Shown piece after piece: positions 1 through 5,308 of a DNA stretch of 29,862 nucleotides. The DNA is from an uncultured Collinsella sp. (GTDB lineage Bacteria; Actinomycetota; Coriobacteriia; Coriobacteriales; Coriobacteriaceae), in contig CAUFRY010000025.1 of NCBI GenBank assembly GCA_959028445.1, positions 1 to 29,862 on the forward strand, read 5' to 3'. The notes beneath the pieces were generated by a model. That model did not search any database. It had not been told where the DNA came from and worked only from the letters and a program-made list of their open reading frames with translations. Position 1 is the stretch's first letter; each line of letters begins with the position of its first letter. The translations under genes were made by a program, and so were the position numbers.

Positions 1-91
1 TGTCGTAGACCGGCAGCAGCTGCTTGGAGGTCACGAGCGTGAGCGGGTACAGGCGGGTGCCGGACCCGCCTGCGAGGATGATGCCTTTCAC
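1..91 (-). CDS. rmlA: Glucose-1-phosphate thymidylyltransferase, 5' part only (RmlA)
   Basis: Only the first 30 codons lie in the window; the gene runs off the left edge. The translation starts (V/M)KGIILAGGSGTRLYP and continues TSKQLLPVYD, which is the nucleotide-binding signature of sugar-nucleotide transferases and closest to RmlA, the enzyme that makes dTDP-glucose from dTTP and glucose-1-phosphate as the first step to dTDP-L-rhamnose. The start is a GTG at 91, with AAGGAG about 7 bases upstream, overlapping the stop of the glycosyltransferase gene (3 bases between stop and start), so the genes are in one operon and probably translationally coupled. The neighbouring DUF1972-type transferase, a family that includes rhamnosyltransferases, fits a dTDP-rhamnose supply role. 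Other NDP-sugar pyrophosphorylases share the signature, but the SKQLLP continuation favours RmlA. Confidence 0.85.
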   Translation of the reverse strand, partial: MKGIILAGGSGTRLYPLTLVTSKQLLPVYD

Positions 92-94
92 TGG

Positions 95-1261
95 TTATCT
101 CCTTCCGAGGAAAAGGTCTTCGTAGCTGTCAGTGATGGACCGCCACGAATACCGGTCGCGGATAACGGAGGTCGATGCCGTATCGAGCTCCTCGATCGAC
201 TTCCAATCCATCACGTCGGCGCTATTGATAAGTTCAGCCAAGTCTCCGGATTCCTTGCTCCAATACAGGGCCGAGTCCTCAGCGACCTCGCGGTTGAAAC
301 CGACGTCGAGAAGGAGGTTGAGGCGCGTGGACGCCAGCGCCTCCAGGAGGCTCGGATTGGTACCCCCGACCTCATGGCCATGGAAGTAGCCGTAAGCCTG
401 CTCACGGATCTTCTTCAGGAGCTCCTGGTCGTAGACGGTCCCGACGAACTTGATGCGTGGGTCGGACTTGAAGTGTGTCTTCCGCTCGAGCTCCGCGAGG
501 AAGGAGTCGTCCACTCCCGTCACGAGCGCGAAATCCCGCTTGGAGTCGGAAGCCATGAACTCGCGGATCATGGTCTCGTAGTTATTCTCGGGCACGAAGC
601 GTCCCACGACCAGGTAGTAGCCGAAGGGCTCGAGGCCCTTCTCGGAGAGCCATCCAGTGAACTTGGGGTCGTCGTCCGCGAGCGCTGAGTGCCTGATGTC
701 GGCCCCGTAGGCGATGAAGGTCGTCTCGGGGTCCAGGTCGGCATACTCCCCTCGAATGTACTTCTCAATGTTCTTGGAGTCGCACACCATCAGGTCGGCG
801 TGCTTGACCATCCCGCGCTCCGAGACTTTCCAGTACCTGCGGACGGGCGCGCTCCACTTGGCGCGCTTCCACTCGTGGCCGTCGGGGTTCACGAAGACCT
901 TGCCACCAAGGGCGTGGATCCTCTTTACGTACTTTCCGAAAAACGGTCCGATGCGACAGGCCAGCACGTAGACGATGGGGTGCTCGACACGGTTATTCTC
1001 GATATAGGCGGTGCACCACTTGAGGGCGTCTATGTCGTAGAAGATCGCCCTAGCGGCTCCGACGGGCCTGCGTAGTACCTTGAAGCAATGCGCTCCGTTG
1101 TGCTCGAACTCGCCGACCTCCTCGGCGGAGTCCACAGCGCACGCCACGTGGTACTTGATGTCGGGCGATACCTGATTCTCGGTCAGTTTCTCCACGAACG
1201 TCTCGTAGCCGCCGTAGTTTGCCGGAATTCCCTTGGATCCGATGATGAAAACATGCTGCAT
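95..1261 (-). CDS. DUF1972-type GT4 glycosyltransferase, probable rhamnosyltransferase
   Basis: A 388-residue protein starting MQHVFIIGSKGIPANYGGYETFVEKL. This N-terminus is the DUF1972 signature found in capsule transferases such as the pneumococcal beta-1,4-rhamnosyltransferase Cps2T. The C-terminal half has the GT4 nucleotide-sugar binding region (GGTNPSLLEALAS, about residues 290-310). It is expected to act at the cytoplasmic face of the membrane, adding the second sugar to the lipid-linked primer made by the product of the preceding gene. Its ATG overlaps the stop codon of the sugar transferase gene by one base (TAATG), and rmlA follows directly, which supports a dTDP-rhamnose donor. Donor and linkage are inferred from family and neighbours and are not visible in the sequence. 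Confidence 0.85.
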   Translation of the reverse strand: MQHVFIIGSKGIPANYGGYETFVEKLTENQVSPDIKYHVACAVDSAEEVGEFEHNGAHCFKVLRRPVGAARAIFYDIDALKWCTAYIENNRVEHPIVYVLACRIGPFFGKYVKRIHALGGKVFVNPDGHEWKRAKWSAPVRRYWKVSERGMVKHADLMVCDSKNIEKYIRGEYADLDPETTFIAYGADIRHSALADDDPKFTGWLSEKGLEPFGYYLVVGRFVPENNYETMIREFMASDSKRDFALVTGVDDSFLAELERKTHFKSDPRIKFVGTVYDQELLKKIREQAYGYFHGHEVGGTNPSLLEALASTRLNLLLDVGFNREVAEDSALYWSKESGDLAELINSADVMDWKSIEELDTASTSVIRDRYSWRSITDSYEDLFLGRR

Positions 1262-2010
1262 TAGTACGCATCGCTCCCGTTAAAGACCTCCAGAACCGTT
1301 AGGAGGATGATCTTGAAGTCCGTGATGACTCCGCGCTTGGCTATGTATTCGAGGTCCCGGCGGACCATGCCGTCGAACCCGGTGGAGTTTCGCTCTGTCA
1401 CCTGCCAGAGCCCCGTAATACCTGGCTTCACTGCTAGCCTCTGTAGGTCGTACTCGGTGTACTCCGCGACTTCGTTCGGCAGCGGCGGACGAGGCCCAAC
1501 GACGCTCATCTGACCCAGAAACACGTTGACGAACTGCGGAAACTCGTCGATGGAGTGCTTGCGGATGAATTTTCCGATCCTGGTGACACGGGGGTCCTCC
1601 CTCATCTTGAACATGGCGCCGGCGATCTCGTTCTGCTCCTTGAGATCTGCCAGGCGCTCGTCGGCGTTCTTGTACATGGAGCGGAACTTCCACATGCGGA
1701 AGGTGGACAGGCTGCCGTCGGGGCGGGTCTGGCCCACGCGGATCTGGCTGTAGAAGGGGTTGCCCTCGCTCTCAAGGCGGATAGCGGCGGCAAGCACAAG
1801 GCTTGGTACGGTGATGACGGCCAGCACGCAGCCGCTGAACACGATGTCAAAGGCGCGCTTAACGGCCCGATAGGCCAGACGCGAACGATCCCAGTCCATG
1901 ATGGACTGCATGGCCTTGTAGCGGCCGGCGCCCTCGCGTCGTTCCATGGCCTGAGCAATGAGCGCTGCCCCCGCAGGCGCATCCGTTGCAAATTGAGTTT
2001 TATCCGACAC
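1261..2010 (-). CDS. Priming sugar-1-phosphate transferase of exopolysaccharide synthesis
   Basis: A bacterial sugar transferase (polyprenyl-phosphate hexose-1-phosphate transferase family) that starts polysaccharide assembly by moving a sugar phosphate from a nucleotide sugar to undecaprenyl phosphate. Seen: one N-terminal hydrophobic membrane helix after KRAFDIVFSG, the KFRSMY box, DEFPQFVNVFLG, the SVVGPRPPLPNE box and KPGITGLWQV. It lacks the multi-helix N-terminal domain of WcaJ/WbaP, so it is the short monotopic form. The frame is open from a TTG at 2076, directly after the loaP stop (271 residues), but that TTG has no ribosome site and sits in the loop of a hairpin. A GTG at 2010 preceded by GGAAGA (249 residues) is preferred here; the start is not certain. 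The family is sure; the sugar is unknown. Confidence 0.88.
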   Translation of the reverse strand: MSDKTQFATDAPAGAALIAQAMERREGAGRYKAMQSIMDWDRSRLAYRAVKRAFDIVFSGCVLAVITVPSLVLAAAIRLESEGNPFYSQIRVGQTRPDGSLSTFRMWKFRSMYKNADERLADLKEQNEIAGAMFKMREDPRVTRIGKFIRKHSIDEFPQFVNVFLGQMSVVGPRPPLPNEVAEYTEYDLQRLAVKPGITGLWQVTERNSTGFDGMVRRDLEYIAKRGVITDFKIILLTVLEVFNGSDAY

Positions 2011-2062
2011 GTTTTCTTCCAAGACTTCGTCCCCGGGTCGGGGATCCTCCCTGTTCTGTGTA

Positions 2063-2088
2063 GCGATCGCCTGCAACTAGGCGATCGC
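2063..2088 (-). promoter_or_regulatory. GCGATCGC inverted repeat at the loaP/sugar transferase junction
   Basis: Two copies of the palindrome GCGATCGC lie 17 bases apart and form a 9-bp perfect stem (GCGATCGCC / GGCGATCGC) with an 8-base loop that holds the loaP TAG stop and the possible TTG start. No U-run follows, so it is not a simple terminator. It may hide the TTG start or separate the expression of the antiterminator from that of the biosynthetic genes. The stem is seen; the role is inferred. Confidence 0.4.
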
Positions 2089-2622
2089 CTTTTTAAGGTT
2101 GCGCATGACGCGCTGCTCGGCCGAAAGCACGGCAAGGCCAACGCGCGTAGTTACGCGTCGACCGCAAAGGTCGAGCTCCAAATAAGCAGTGCTCTTGCGT
2201 CTGTTAATGGTTTTGATAAGGCCTTCGTGGCCCAACAGTGGACCTGCCGTCACTATGACCTGGTCACCGTCTTTTAGGGCCTCGCTCATGGGCACTACGC
2301 GGTCTCCCCTATGCGTAAAGCCGCCAATAAGCTGGACCTCTTCTTTTGCCAGCGGCACAAACTGACCGTCCTGGGATAACACCCGGGCAAAGTCGTCCAT
2401 ACGCAGCAGATACTGTTGCACGGTACGGGGATCTGCCGTATCGCAGATAAGATAACCGGGAAAGAGCGGCTTGGTCGTATTGACCCATTCGCCGTGTACT
2501 TTGATCTCGGTTTGAAATTGGGGATAAAAGAGCTCCTGCATGGCGCTCGCCGGCACCATGCGCTCGATGCGCTCGCGCATTACGTCTTCGCGACCGTTAA
2601 TGACCTGGATTACATACCACAC
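2077..2622 (-). CDS. loaP: NusG-paralog transcription antiterminator (LoaP/RfaH-like)
   Basis: A 181-residue protein with an N-terminal NGN domain (WYVIQVINGRE, then LFPGYLIC) and a C-terminal KOW domain (GDQVIVTAGPLLGHEGLIKTI). Specialised NusG paralogs of this kind travel with RNA polymerase and let it read through terminators in long operons. LoaP-type members are known from Firmicutes and Actinobacteria, heading antibiotic or polysaccharide clusters. It is the first gene of the polysaccharide operon here, which fits self-directed antitermination of a capsule locus. It is not the housekeeping NusG, since it lacks the secE neighbour and has divergent loops. In-frame GTG codons lie at 2631, 2628 and 2622. 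The AAGGGGG ribosome site (2631-2637) overlaps the first and stands 8-9 bases from the third, so 2622 is chosen. The symbol is by family resemblance; UpxY/RfaH-like is the alternative. Confidence 0.8.
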   Translation of the reverse strand: MWYVIQVINGREDVMRERIERMVPASAMQELFYPQFQTEIKVHGEWVNTTKPLFPGYLICDTADPRTVQQYLLRMDDFARVLSQDGQFVPLAKEEVQLIGGFTHRGDRVVPMSEALKDGDQVIVTAGPLLGHEGLIKTINRRKSTAYLELDLCGRRVTTRVGLAVLSAEQRVMRNLKKAIA

Positions 2623-3360
2623 GAGCACCACCCCCTTGCTGTCTTACGTGTGGCTCACGGGGTTTGGGTATGGCTTCGCCAGGGCGCTTGTGCGCGAAGG
2701 CGCTCCATATTCAAACCCTGAGCCCAGTCAGACAAGCACGTGGCTCTGCCCCACCGTGAACGGTATGTACAAATGCAGTTGCTAGGGTCGCGGAAGTGTA
2801 TCGCAAAAATGACCGTGACCCCAGCTGGCTGCGTGCGAACCAGTCAAGCGGGTACAAAACTGAATCGCACGCAAACAGCTGGAAGACTGCTACGCTTTGG
2901 CTTGCAAACTAGTAACCATTTGCACTTTAGAAATAACTTATTGCAAACAATTTAAGTCGCATGACCTCTTTATTGGAGCTCGTGGTGTTTCTGGCACCGC
3001 CGTTACGGCCGGATGCTGATCGACCCTGCGCTTTGCGACTTGCTGGAGCCGTGAGCACAGTTGAACTCATGTAACGTTAGGTACCGTAGCACAAGCTGGT
3101 AGCGAAACTGATTTGGCTTGTGGTGGACAACATATCGTTCATTTAGCGTGCTTAAGGGGGTTGTTTTGGGATGTTATTCACATTGATGCAGGTTATTGGG
3201 ATGCTAACGGTGATTAGGGGCGTTCCTGAACGCCTAAATGAAGCAGCGAGCTGTGCCGATAATCTCGTTTGTCTAACAAACTATGTACAGGCACGGGAAA
3301 TAAATTGTGCAACTTTTTGTTGGCGTAGGTGGGGTTTGTGGCGCGTGGTTTTTTGGCATG
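2623..3360. other. Long noncoding leader region of the polysaccharide operon
   Basis: About 740 bases between the tRNA terminator and loaP contain no convincing gene and are visibly more AT-rich than the flanking coding DNA. On the minus strand they hold: a weak promoter candidate, TTGCAC (3307-3312) with TACATA 19 bases downstream; two short dyads, TTTGTCTAACAAA (3268-3280) and GGCGTTCCTGAACGCC (3219-3234), that could be operators; the large nested hairpin at 2821-2882; and near loaP a small compound hairpin, CTTCGC...GCGAAG (about 2674-2699 on the plus strand). The length and structure suit a 5' leader under antitermination control. The promoter is uncertain. Confidence 0.45.
2821..2882 (-). 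promoter_or_regulatory. Nested leader hairpin upstream of loaP
   Basis: On the plus strand the arms are CCAGCTG (2821-2827), TGCGTGCGA (2830-2838) and AGT (2842-2844), matched in mirror order by ACT (2859-2861), TCGCACGCA (2865-2873) and CAGCTGG (2876-2882). The stacked stems of 7, 9 and 3 bp are separated by symmetric 2/2 and 3/3 internal loops, around a 14-base loop. It lies about 200 bases upstream of loaP inside the presumed leader. LoaP is reported to bind an RNA hairpin in the leader it controls, so this is the best local candidate for its target. The hairpin is seen; the binding is inference. Confidence 0.5.
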
Positions 3361-3391
3361 AAAAAAGGCCTTCGGAATTCCGAAGGCCTTT
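3361..3391 (-). terminator. Rho-independent terminator of tRNA-Ala
   Basis: A perfect 11-bp stem, AAGGCCTTCGG (3365-3375) with CCGAAGGCCTT (3380-3390), has an AATT tetraloop and, on the minus strand, runs into six U residues (A-run 3361-3366). It ends the tRNA transcript 11 bases after the CCA end and separates it from the polysaccharide operon. Confidence 0.92.
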
Positions 3392-3401
3392 GCATTCACG
3401 A

Positions 3402-3477
3402 TGGTGGAGACGAGGGGGATCGAACCCCTGACCTCTTGACTGCCAGTCAAGCGCTCTCCCAGCTGAGCTACGCCCCC
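3402..3477 (-). tRNA. tRNA-Ala (anticodon GGC)
   Basis: A 76-base cloverleaf with encoded CCA. The acceptor stem GGGGGCG pairs with CGTCTCC and includes the G3:U70 identity pair of tRNA-Ala. The D-arm is GCTCAGCTGGGAGAGC; the anticodon stem-loop is CTTGA-CTGGCAG-TCAAG with anticodon GGC at loop positions 3-5, reading GCC; the T-arm is AGGGGTTCGATCCCCT. GCC is the dominant Ala codon in the genes here. It has its own promoter and terminator. Confidence 0.97.
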
Positions 3478-3490
3478 GTGACGAGGAGAT

Positions 3491-3519
3491 ACTATAGGGG
3501 AAGACTTTCTTTGATGCAA
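3491..3519 (-). promoter_or_regulatory. Promoter of tRNA-Ala
   Basis: On the minus strand, TTGCAT (3514-3519) and TATAGT (3491-3496) are separated by exactly 17 bases. The -10 box ends 13 bases before the mature tRNA 5' end, giving a start point near 3484 and a very short 5' leader. This is the clearest sigma-70-type promoter in the window. Confidence 0.85.
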
Positions 3520-3549
3520 GGACTTTTTTGGGTTGAATCTCTTACTTAC

Positions 3550-3622
3550 GGGTTTTCCTGGGACGGGGCAGAAATAAACACTCTTCGAGCGCTTATTTCT
3601 ATCCACCGTCCCGATAAAACCC
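3550..3622. repeat. 73-bp nested imperfect palindrome between thiN and tRNA-Ala
   Basis: Arms in order are GGGTTTT (3550-3556), GGGACGG (3560-3566), AGAAATAA (3570-3577) and CTC, mirrored after a TTC loop by GAG, TTATTTCT (3593-3600), CCGTCCC (3606-3612) and AAAACCC (3616-3622). The four stem blocks are interrupted by small internal loops (3/3, 3/5, 3/3). There is no U-run, so it is not an ordinary terminator for thiN. It looks like a decayed palindromic repeat or a structured RNA; the family is not recognised. Confidence 0.6.
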
Positions 3623-3636
3623 TGATGCGATAGACC

Positions 3637-4278
3637 TTACCTGTAGAGGTAAGCGATGGCGGTGCCGGTGTGGACTTGGATTGTGGCTGTTGACCTGACG
3701 ACGTTGCTGATGCCCGTGTCGGCCAAGAGGTCTAGGGGGCTGTGATCTAGTTCCCACTCTAGGCCATGTTCGCTTACCTTGGTGTTGGGGGCTATGGCGA
3801 TGATGGAGAACGTCTTGCCTTCGGCGCCTTCGATGGTCCACGACTCGCCTGCGTGAAGAATGCGGGCGACCACCTTGTCCTCGAAGATCCAGATGGGTGC
3901 GTCCTCGTAGCCCGCGAGCAGGCCCAGTACGGAAAGTGCCATGTCCGGACGGCCGCCCGTAGCGCAAGTCGCAACCACTTCGGCACCCGACCAGCGGCGT
4001 CGGATGGAATCGAGCGCCAACGCCAGATCGGTATAGTCCTTGTAGGGGTCGTGGCGCTCAACTTCAAAGTCTTTGGCGGCATCAACTAGGGTGCGACCGG
4101 CGTCGCTTACCGTATCGGCGTCACCTACGTATACGTCACAGCTCAAGCCGGCATCTAGAAGGGCATCCAGGCCGCGGTCCACGGCGACGACGTGGTCATA
4201 CTCCCCTGCTAGCCTACGCAACAGATCCGCGCTCGCCACCACGGGCGAGCCGCAGACCACTAATACTTTCTCGGACAA
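3637..4278 (-). CDS. thiN: Thiamine pyrophosphokinase
   Basis: A 213-residue thiamine diphosphokinase that makes the cofactor thiamine pyrophosphate from thiamine and ATP in the cytoplasm. Family motifs seen: VAVDRGLDALL (residues 31-41), GDADTV (52-57), KDYTDLALAL (80-89) and TGGRPDMAL (107-115), followed by a beta-rich thiamine-binding C-terminal domain. The length is normal for the family. The start is a TTG at 4278 with a GAGGG ribosome site close upstream; no better ATG exists. It follows the HAD gene by 9 bases and is co-transcribed with it. In other bacteria thiN often follows rpe or rsgA, so the HAD neighbour here is a different arrangement. No TPP riboswitch is visible upstream, as expected for a salvage enzyme. 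Confidence 0.93.
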   Translation of the reverse strand: MSEKVLVVCGSPVVASADLLRRLAGEYDHVVAVDRGLDALLDAGLSCDVYVGDADTVSDAGRTLVDAAKDFEVERHDPYKDYTDLALALDSIRRRWSGAEVVATCATGGRPDMALSVLGLLAGYEDAPIWIFEDKVVARILHAGESWTIEGAEGKTFSIIAIAPNTKVSEHGLEWELDHSPLDLLADTGISNVVRSTATIQVHTGTAIAYLYR

Positions 4279-4287
4279 CGCCCTCGC

Positions 4288-4977
4288 CTAACCTTCATAC
4301 GTAAGAACGCGATCCAAATCCAGCTCCTCATAACTGTCGATAAAGATGTCGCAGTTGCCGCGAACCTCGTCGCGCTCCATGCGGCCGTGCGGGTCATAAA
4401 TGCCCACGCGCTTAAATCCAGCAGTGCCAGAGCTCTTAAGGCCAAAGACGGCGTCCTCAAATACCCAAGCGCGCTCGAACTTGTGCCCGTGGCGCTCTTC
4501 CAGGCAACGCAACGCCAGCTCATACACGTCGGGGAACTGCTTGGAGCGCCCCGCCTCGCCCGTCGTAGTAATAAACTCCATATAGCGATCAAGGCCAGCA
4601 GCCGCAAGGGCGGACTGCACCAGTTCGGCCGGCGTGGACGTGGCCACGCACATGGCAATGCCCGCCGCCTTCGCCTGCTCCAAAAATGCCAGGAGCCCCT
4701 CACGCGGCGGCACCTTGGAGTACCCATCGATCAAAATCTCGCCAAGCTCACGATACAGCTCCTCACCATTCGCGCCAATGCCCCACGTGTCGTGGTAGGC
4801 CTGGCACTCGTCCTCGAGCGACAAATGCTCAAACTGGGCAAAATCGTCGACCGTTACATCAATGCCATGACGGCGCAATAACTCGGTCTGCGCATGGCCC
4901 CAGACGGGGGAGCTATTAACCAGAGTTCCGTCGCAATCGAAAATAAAAGCAACACTTGGAGCAGCGATGTGGTTCAT
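4288..4977 (-). CDS. HAD-superfamily sugar-phosphatase/phosphoglucomutase-like hydrolase
   Basis: A 229-residue HAD hydrolase of the beta-phosphoglucomutase-like class. Seen: motif I FDCDGTLVNSS (nucleophile D14, acid/base D16), the helical cap at about residues 20-90, motif II ATST (112-115), the motif III lysine in GRSKQFPD (K146) and motif IV FEDAVFGLKSS (E174, D175). The frame is open further upstream to 4998, but the ATG at 4977 has AAAGG seven bases before it. Substrate is not predictable; small sugar phosphates or phosphoglycolate are typical. It heads a two-gene unit with thiN and diverges from glgB across a region bearing TGGTAAAAC operator-like sites, one of them 35 bases before this start, so it could be co-regulated with carbohydrate genes. 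Confidence 0.85.
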   Translation of the reverse strand: MNHIAAPSVAFIFDCDGTLVNSSPVWGHAQTELLRRHGIDVTVDDFAQFEHLSLEDECQAYHDTWGIGANGEELYRELGEILIDGYSKVPPREGLLAFLEQAKAAGIAMCVATSTPAELVQSALAAAGLDRYMEFITTTGEAGRSKQFPDVYELALRCLEERHGHKFERAWVFEDAVFGLKSSGTAGFKRVGIYDPHGRMERDEVRGNCDIFIDSYEELDLDRVLTYEG

Positions 4978-5011
4978 AAACGAGCCTTTCGATGTCAAAT
5001 AGTAAACAACC

Positions 5012-5030
5012 TGCTAAAAACGTTTTACCA
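5012..5030. promoter_or_regulatory. LacI-type operator-like palindrome, site 1
   Basis: The sequence TGCTAAAAACGTTTTACCA is a near-palindrome centred on ACGT, with one perfect half site (GTTTTACCA). The compact dyad with a central CG is typical of LacI/GalR-family operators. It lies 35 bases upstream of the HAD start. The same half site recurs at 5062-5087 and at 15194. Confidence 0.5.
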
Positions 5031-5061
5031 AACGTAAGCCTATCAGTTTTGAAACCCTAAT

Positions 5062-5087
5062 TGGTAAAACTGTCAAGGGTTTTACCA
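5062..5087. promoter_or_regulatory. Inverted TGGTAAAAC half sites, site 2
   Basis: TGGTAAAAC (5062-5070) and GTTTTACCA (5079-5087) are perfect 9-base inverted copies separated by TGTCAAGG. The right arm overlaps the -35 region of the putative glgB promoter, and the spacer contains TTGACA on the other strand. A repressor bound here would block both directions. The regulator is not in this window. Confidence 0.5.
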
Positions 5088-5111
5088 CAGCAATTCTGCC
5101 AGTGGTATAAA
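5082..5111 (+). promoter_or_regulatory. Candidate promoter of the glg operon
   Basis: TTACCA (5082-5087), an 18-base spacer, then TATAAA (5106-5111) with an upstream TGG giving an extended -10. It would start transcription near 5118, leaving a leader of about 190 bases before glgB. The -35 overlaps the right arm of the TGGTAAAAC site. Confidence 0.5.
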
Positions 5112-5308
5112 CATGTCGCTTACCGATTAAACGCCCCCGCAAATCCGCTTTCGTCCATAAAACTAACGTACAGGTGTTATCGTAGTTTCTGCCGAAAGTT
5201 CCACCGAGCACGCGAGGTGGAACGAATCATAGAACTATCGCCGTCCCTTCGATTCGTGCAGCCTTGGACCTTTCGCATCTAGTCACCAAGGCAACACGCT
5301 GCCGCGTC

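Larger units (their letters stand above)
4978..5308. other. Divergent regulatory region, HAD/thiN versus glgB
   Basis: These 330 bases carry no gene. They hold operator-like sequences at 5012-5030 and 5062-5087, a plus-strand promoter candidate at 5082-5111, and a minus-strand TTGACA (5071-5076) between the two arms of the second site that could serve HAD/thiN, though its -10 (TTCAAA, 17 bases on) is poor. The glgB leader contains the hairpins GTTCCACC/GGTGGAAC (5198-5223) and ACGAATC/GATTCGT (5222-5257), which share two bases and so may be alternatives. Confidence 0.55.

Noticed and set aside
2719..2746. GAGCC/GGCTC inverted repeat in the loaP leader as a terminator
   Set aside because: The stem is only 5 bp with a long loop and no U-run, too weak to call.
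2740..2955. Small plus-strand frame in the loaP leader region
   Set aside because: It reads through the nested hairpin, has no ribosome site and no conserved features.
3171..3633. Short frames on both strands across the tRNA-Ala gene
   Set aside because: They overlap a perfect tRNA, its terminator and its promoter, and have no ribosome sites.
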